The notes below the pieces were generated by a model. That model had not been told where the DNA came from. It was given only the letters and a program-made list of their open reading frames with translations, and searched no databases. Source: Lepidostoma basale (taxonomy: Eukaryota; Arthropoda; Insecta; Trichoptera; Lepidostomatidae). From it: DNA of 64,000 nt. Position 1 is the stretch's first letter, and every line of letters begins with the position of its first letter. Location: the NCBI GenBank assembly GCA_022606425.2, contig JAHDVF020001311.1, positions 62,001 through 126,000 of the forward strand, read 5' to 3'. The translations under genes were made by a program, and so were the position numbers. Shown here piece by piece: positions 59,626 through 64,000 of this stretch.

Positions 59626-59695
59626 GTCGCGAAAAAATAAAAACACAATTGTGATACATAAAACAAAGTTTTTAATTAACAATTTATAATTCATT
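59626..59695 (+). repeat. PLE F3 terminal-repeat fragment
   Basis: TTGTCGCGAAAAAATAAAAAC and ACAATTGTGATACATAAAACA match 36,300-36,345 downstream of the F3 ribozyme. The ribozyme itself is cut off. Confidence 0.65.
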
Positions 59696-59899
59696 TTAAG
59701 TAAGTATTAATGCAGGCTTCCACGTGAATTATATTCCATTGCAATTCATATTTTTAATTTTGACTTTTGCACATTTCATGAACTTAATTCATTTTAAGTA
59801 TTAATTGTAATTCAATAAAAAGGTGAATTAAATTTAGCTTATAAGTTAACACAACATTTATTGATTCTGAGGCGGTACGAAGTTCGTCGGGTCAGCTAG

Positions 59900-60572
59900 T
59901 TCATAATAAAATAGAGTGAGTCATAAAAAAAAACCGCTCTCCTGAACAATTGACCATAATGGAGTTAGCAGGTTAGCACTCTTAGCCGAAGAATAGATTC
60001 ATCAAACTTTGTAAAATATTTTTAGAAATATTGACTGAGATTTGATTTGATAGAACCTTTTCAAATTGTCGCGGTTTAGGTTCATCGGAACACAGTTTGG
60101 AAAACCGTGCTCTACGGGATCCGGTTTCATCTGTGCCAGAGATCCGAAGGGTCATTTTCTAATATCTCATCTTCTTAGGCATCAGCTCCGTGTCATCTCG
60201 CCGCCTTCGCACGGGCATGCGAAATGTCTAAGGTACATCTCCCGGCGACGAATAACAGAGACAAGTGTGCGCCGAGTGATTTTGACCCCCTTACGAGCGG
60301 ACTTCGGATGAGCGGTCGACCTTAAAAACGGCATCTCGAACCGGTCAGGAATTCCAATTTACTCTTACTTTTATATCGGCGGCCGATAAAGAGCGTACCC
60401 AATCGTTGTAATCCGTTCCTAATTTCAAATTCATTAATAGGTATTCTGTGATTGCTCATGCGCGTAATTGTTTGTTTACACAATCCGATAGTTTTTTTAA
60501 TTTTATTTCATGCCATGTTATAAATTACTCAAATACGTAATTATTAGTCACTAGCAGCACTATTTGTACTAT
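59900..60572. other. Spacer with a CpG-rich block
   Basis: 60,060-60,390 is CpG-rich with an 81-codon frame and a possible splice donor (TAAG|GTACAT, about 60,231). No domain, no repeat match. Could be unique sequence or an unknown element. Confidence 0.35.
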
Positions 60573-61010
60573 TTTCTTATTAAAGTGCCCTGTCAGTTCC
60601 CCCCGACGTTGGCGATCACTCTGGTTAACTCTTCCCTATCCTGCGCTGTCCGGAATAGCTCCCCCCAGGGTTTCGATTCCCGTCCATTCCCTTACATTGC
60701 GCAGCCAAGAGATCTACCTTCTCCCTGCCCCCCTGCGGCCCTCTATTTTTCTCCTCGTAGAACGTGACCCAGATATGAAAGCTTGCGGACTTTGATCAAT
60801 GTCAGCAGCTCTCTATTTACCCCTGCACGATTCAGGACTTCTGTGTTCGTCACTCTGTTTGTCCATGGGATCCTGAACATTCTTCGGTGAAGCCACATTT
60901 CAAATGCCTCTAACCGGTTCATTGTATTTACTTTTAATGTCCATGTCTCACACCCATATAACAGAACAGACCACACATAACACCTTAACAAGTTGTCTTA
61001 GTTTTAAGTT
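60573..61010 (-). mobile_element. LINE-B 3' end with internal deletion
   Basis: AAGTGCCCTGTCAGTTCCCC at the 3' side, then minus MLRCYVWSVLLYGCETWTLK, VNTMNRLEAFEMWLHRRMFR, IPWTNRVTNTEVLNRAGVNR, KVRKLSYLGHVLRGEK. Relative to 63,368 about 50 bases are missing near 60,752. Confidence 0.85.
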
Positions 61011-61744
61011 GACATGGTACTATCTATAATATATAAATCAAATGCTATGTTCGTTGCTATGAAACCGATAGACTCGAAAAATGACGACTTCATCGTGGCG
61101 CTCATATGCCCGAAAACATATTTAAACAATGATGGCTTAATATAATTATATATTAAATAAAGCCAATATCATAGAAATTAACACTATTTTAATGTGTTTT
61201 TTTTCATTCTGAATATGTATTGTATACCTCTAAAAAAACACCCTTTATTTAACATGGTGCTTCATAAATCATCTAATTAATTATTTTTATTATTGACTCG
61301 TCTCCCGACTCTGATAGTACAACGAACTCCTATAAAATGTAATGTTGCCCGATGTAATAACGCCAACCTTCAAAAGCAGTAAAAAGAATATTAGTGTTCT
61401 AGTTATTGTACACCTTTTCCACAGTTATCCAGTTATGGACAGTTAAAAATACCCAACTCTATTTACATTTGATCAAAAGTTATTAAAATTTTGTTTAATT
61501 TATACCGAAGACATGACTGAATCATAACTTTTAACCGTTTAGGCATAATTTATCGATAATTATCAGTATGATGATGCTAGACGGAATAGATTTAATGACA
61601 TGCAGTTCCGTGGACAGTCTGGAGGCGTTCGAGATGTGGACACATCTATGAATACATTTTTAATTAAATTTATTTATTGAGCATTAACCAAGTTCACGGT
61701 TATCTAAACTTCAATTTAATTGAACTCAATTACTATAACATACA
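61011..61744. other. Spacer with a repeated block and a LINE-B scrap
   Basis: GACTCGTCTCCCGACTC, GTACAACGAACTCCTATAAAA and AATATTAGTGTTC (61,295-61,402) recur at 62,268-62,348. 61,605-61,645 reads VDSLEAFEMWTH on plus. Confidence 0.5.
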
Positions 61745-61790
61745 CGACATTTTAGCTTAGACAGTATGACAATCACACTGCCACACCGTT
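61745..61790 (-). mobile_element. SINE-1 scrap
   Basis: GACAGTATGACAATCACACTG, CCACACCGTTGCCG matches the body next to the B box. Confidence 0.45.
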
Positions 61791-62235
61791 GCCGTACCGT
61801 TCTGTCCTGACATACCTCTCTGGATTTTTCCGCATTCATACATTGTAACATGCACGCTCGTCGATTTTTCCGACTTCGAATGTGGCTGCCATTCGGTATT
61901 TGATTAATCTGGTCATGCCTGTTTTATTTGATCTTAAATGGCTTCTCTTTCCACTCACACTGCTTTTATACAACATTTTAACCATTCTTCTCGCGTCCAT
62001 TCGTTCCATATGTCCAAAGAATCTCATGGATATTTTTTAAATTTTATTTATGATGCAATCATCTGTCTTGCATTTCTTCCTTATTTCGTCGTTCGGTATT
62101 CTTCGAATATTGTTTTCCGGTACATTCTTTTCAGTGATCTCATTTCTACGGCATTTACCATACTTTCATAATTTGTTGCCAGCTCCAAGCTTCTCTTCCA
62201 TTCATATGGGTTAGTACTAGGACTCCATTATCCAA
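61791..62235 (-). mobile_element. LINE-A fragment without 3' end
   Basis: GTTCTGTCCTGACATACCTCT, CATGCACGCTCGTCGATTTT, then minus FGHMERMDARRMVKMLYKSS and further. The 3' hairpin is replaced by SINE-1 scrap. Confidence 0.75.
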
Positions 62236-62395
62236 ATTAAAATGCCAATATATACATTATTATAATAGACTCGTCTCACGACTCGCGCAGTACAACGAAC
62301 TCCTTTAAAATATAATAACTTCAAAAGTATTAAACAATATTAGTGTTCATTCGTTCCATATGTCCAAACCATCTCAGGGATCCTTTTTAATTAAA
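62236..62395 (-). mobile_element. Repeated block followed by LINE-A scrap
   Basis: 62,268-62,348 repeats the 61,295 block. 62,350-62,392 is TTCCATATGTCCAAACCATCT, CAGGGATCCTTTTTAATT of LINE-A. Confidence 0.55.
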
Positions 62396-62885
62396 TCTTC
62401 TTCTTCTTCAAGTGCCCTGTCGGGTCCCCCCAACGTTGGTGATCACCTCGGCGAACCTGTCCCTGTCATGTGCCCCTCAGAACAGCTCCTCCACACTTCG
62501 GATGCCGGTCTACTCCCTCACGTTTCGCAGTCAGGACATTTGTCTCCTTCCGGGCCCTTGGCGTCCCTCAATTTTCCCCTCCAATATCAGTTGGAGAAGG
62601 TGGTACTTTTCCCCACGCAGTATATGACCCAGATGTGAGATCTTTCGAACCTTGATAGTTGATAACAGTTCCCTGTCAACTCTAGCTCGCCTCAGGACTT
62701 CGATATTGGTAACCATGTCTGTCCAAGGAACTCTGAGCATTCGGCGATGGAGCCACATTTCAAATGCTTCCAGTCTGTTCATTGAGTTAACTTTCAAGGT
62801 CCACGTTTCACATCCGTACAATAAAACAGACCACACATAGCATTTGATCATTCTCTGACGGAGTTTCAAGTTTACGTTATCATTG
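62396..62885 (-). mobile_element. LINE-B, 490-bp 3' copy
   Basis: Minus frame 62,902-62,531: KLRQRMIKCYVWSVLLYGCE, NSMNRLEAFEMWLHRRMLRV, MVTNIEVLRRARVDRELLST, KVRKISHLGHILRGEKYHLL, LEGKIEGRQGPGRRQMS, then a break and ...CPEWSG. The 3' end is (TTC)n on plus at 62,398. Confidence 0.9.
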
Positions 62886-63367
62886 CAGAAGAGTGATTTC
62901 ATTTTTTTTTTTTTTTAATTATTTAGTACATATATTGACATGAACTGAGCTCAGGTATATTTTTATAGCACTAATTATAACCGTTCCACAGTCAGGAGCA
63001 CGCATAGTATAGAAAAGTGCATATATTTCGCCCACCAGAGCCGGTCCGAGGCGCGTAGGTCGAGTGCAAGTATGCCGATGGGCGGCGCGTAATTACCAAT
63101 CCGGTACACATAGCCAAATACATTAATTCCATGCGAAGGTCGCAATGACTCCGCAGGAAAGTTTCATTTCATTATTTTTCATATTGAATTAATCAGTAAA
63201 TGTTTTATTTTCCGTGCGGAACTTCAGCACACCCATTATACTCCGGCGTCATATTCAAGACCTTAACACATTGCGTACGGGAGCCGCAAAATTCAATCTT
63301 ATTTATTAATTAAATTATTTACGTCCAATATGTTGATTTAGCACAATTACTTGTAAAATGTTTAAAT
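62886..63367. other. Spacer, nothing recognised
   Basis: Mixed composition. The GC-richer part (63,020-63,110) has no recognised domain. Confidence 0.4.
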
Positions 63368-63836
63368 TTCTTCTTCTTCTTAAAGTGCCCTGTCAGGTCC
63401 CCCGCACGTTGGGGATCACTCTGGTAAACTCTTCCCTATCCTGCGCTGTCCGGAACAGCTCCTCCACAGTTCCGAATCCCGTCCATTCCCTCACATTGCG
63501 CAGCCAAGAGATCTGCCTTCTCCCTGCCCCCCTGCGGCCTTCTATTTTTCCCTTCAAAATTAGATGCAGCAGGCGATATTTTTCTCCTCGTAGAACGTGA
63601 CCCAGATATGAAATCTTGCGGACTTTGATCAATGTCAGCAGCTCTCTATTTACTCCTGCACGATTAAGGACTTCTGTGTTCGTCACTATGTCTGTCCATG
63701 GGATCCTGAACATTCTTCGGTGAAGCCACATTTGAAATGCCTCTAACCGGTTCATTGTATTTACTTTTAATGTCCATGTCTCACACCCATATAACAGAAC
63801 AGACCACACATAACACCTTAACATCCTCTGTCTTAG
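63368..63836 (-). mobile_element. LINE-B, 143-codon open frame
   Basis: Minus frame 63,824-63,393 is uninterrupted: MLRCYVWSVLLYGCETWTLK, MNRLEAFQMWLHRRMFRIPW, IVTNTEVLNRAGVNREL, KVRKISYLGHVLRGEKYRLL, GKIEGRRGAGRRQISWLRNV, WTGFGTVEELFRTAQDREEF. This is the complete C-terminus of the RTE/BovB ORF up to its stop at 63,393, with (GAA)n behind it (TTCTTCTTCTT on plus at 63,368). It lacks endonuclease and RT. Confidence 0.9.
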
Positions 63837-64000
63837 TTTAATACACTGTTTTTACGTATCACGATTTATTTGAATGAGTTTCTCGCGACAGCTGTTTCGT
63901 AAACCTATGTTGGCATCATAAACTGAGTTTATTTATTTATTTATACATAATACGCAAATGAGACATAACAAACGAAAAACATTTAGGCGACTCATTTGGA
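63837..64000 (-). repeat. PLE F3 terminal-repeat remnant, then spacer
   Basis: 63,880-63,925 on minus: TTATGATGCCAACATAGG, TTTACGAAACAGCTGTCGCG. The 3' strand and palindrome are intact but CTGATGA reads TTATGATG. (TTTA)n follows. Confidence 0.5.

Larger units (their letters stand above)
57510..59899 (+). mobile_element. Helitron, 2.39 kb, with nested LINE-A and PLE
   Basis: 5' end A|TCTATATATATAAAAC at 57,510, then GTTAGTTACACCATTTATAAC and TCGAGAACGGCTGGACC, a widespread Helitron 5' block. 3' end GAGGCGGTACGAAGTTCGTC, a hairpin (ACGAA G TTCGT) and GGGTCAGCTAG|T at 59,899. TC start, CTAG end, A/T flanks and no target duplication are the Helitron rules. There is no Rep/helicase frame, so it is non-autonomous. 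Around 58,140-58,266 there is an acidic frame remnant (NIWLDEDEEFLFSIDTDTES...DDEYDDANDENG) of unknown origin. Confidence 0.8.

Noticed and set aside
1..64000. CRISPR array, bacterial operon or prophage
   Set aside because: Composition, lack of dense genes, LINE/SINE/Helitron content and splice-type signals show a eukaryotic nuclear genome; the repeats are dispersed and inverted, not regularly spaced.

Overview
Overview. This is eukaryotic, almost certainly insect, DNA: AT-rich, with no complete host gene and almost wall-to-wall remains of transposable elements. The combination points to an arthropod, most likely Lepidoptera (moderate confidence, from memory of such families, no search run): RTE-like LINE 3' ends ending in microsatellite tails, a Helitron with TC...CTAG termini, tRNA-derived SINEs, and Penelope-like elements (PLEs) carrying hammerhead ribozymes. 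The only host-gene signal I can argue for is a CpG-rich stretch at about 7,100-7,359, with a tandem TCAGT initiator and a good 5' splice site, which could be a non-coding first exon. If so, much of the window may be intron or intergenic DNA.

Element families (names are mine). LINE-A: 3' ends of an RTE-like LINE, WFGHMERM...GRPRKTWHDQI...NRRACMTRCMNVEE, about 40 fragments with (TTAG)n or (TTG)n tails. LINE-B: RTE/BovB-like, LGHVLRGEKY. LINE-C: Jockey/CR1-like with a (TTTGA)n tail. LINE-D: WYGHVQRMDTTR. LINE-E to LINE-J: further LINE 3' ends. LINE-K: CR1/L2-like, SRLDYCNG, (ATT)n tail. SINE-1 and SINE-2: tRNA-derived. SINE-4: structured head on a LINE-A 3' end. R1: retroposon of unknown class. 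FB-A and FB-B: fold-back elements. Also present are a piggyBac-like element in a TTAA site, a CAC-ended element, mariner and hAT remnants, Helitrons, and PLE terminal repeats in seven sequence families (F1-F7).

Layout. 1-5.3 kb: LINE-K, B, C, A, D, I, a mariner tail and one fold-back. 5.3-8 kb: spacer, LINE-E and the possible first exon. 8-13.6 kb: a tandem ribozyme-repeat dimer, a LINE-C inverted duplication, LINE-A/D nests and a well-formed F6 hammerhead. 14-25 kb: LINE-A with F4 and F1 palindromes, a CAC-ended transposon and a piggyBac insertion. 26-36 kb: a two-LINE insertion inside one 21-bp target duplication, SINE-4 and fold-backs with FB-B nested in FB-A. 36-50 kb: F3 hammerhead, mariner, SINE-1, a Helitron end, and nested LINE-A/C/K. 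50-60 kb: SINE-2, the best hammerhead (53,319-53,362), R1 with a 15-bp target duplication, and a 2.4-kb Helitron holding a LINE-A and a PLE GIY-YIG endonuclease remnant. 60-64 kb: three LINE-B 3' ends.

How it fits together. The order of insertions can be read from target duplications in at least ten places. The most interesting system is the set of PLE terminal repeats. They are found mostly as inverted pairs and encode small hammerhead ribozymes whose stem III is a 6-8 base self-complementary sequence. The pairing changes compatibly between families, while many copies have a damaged core.
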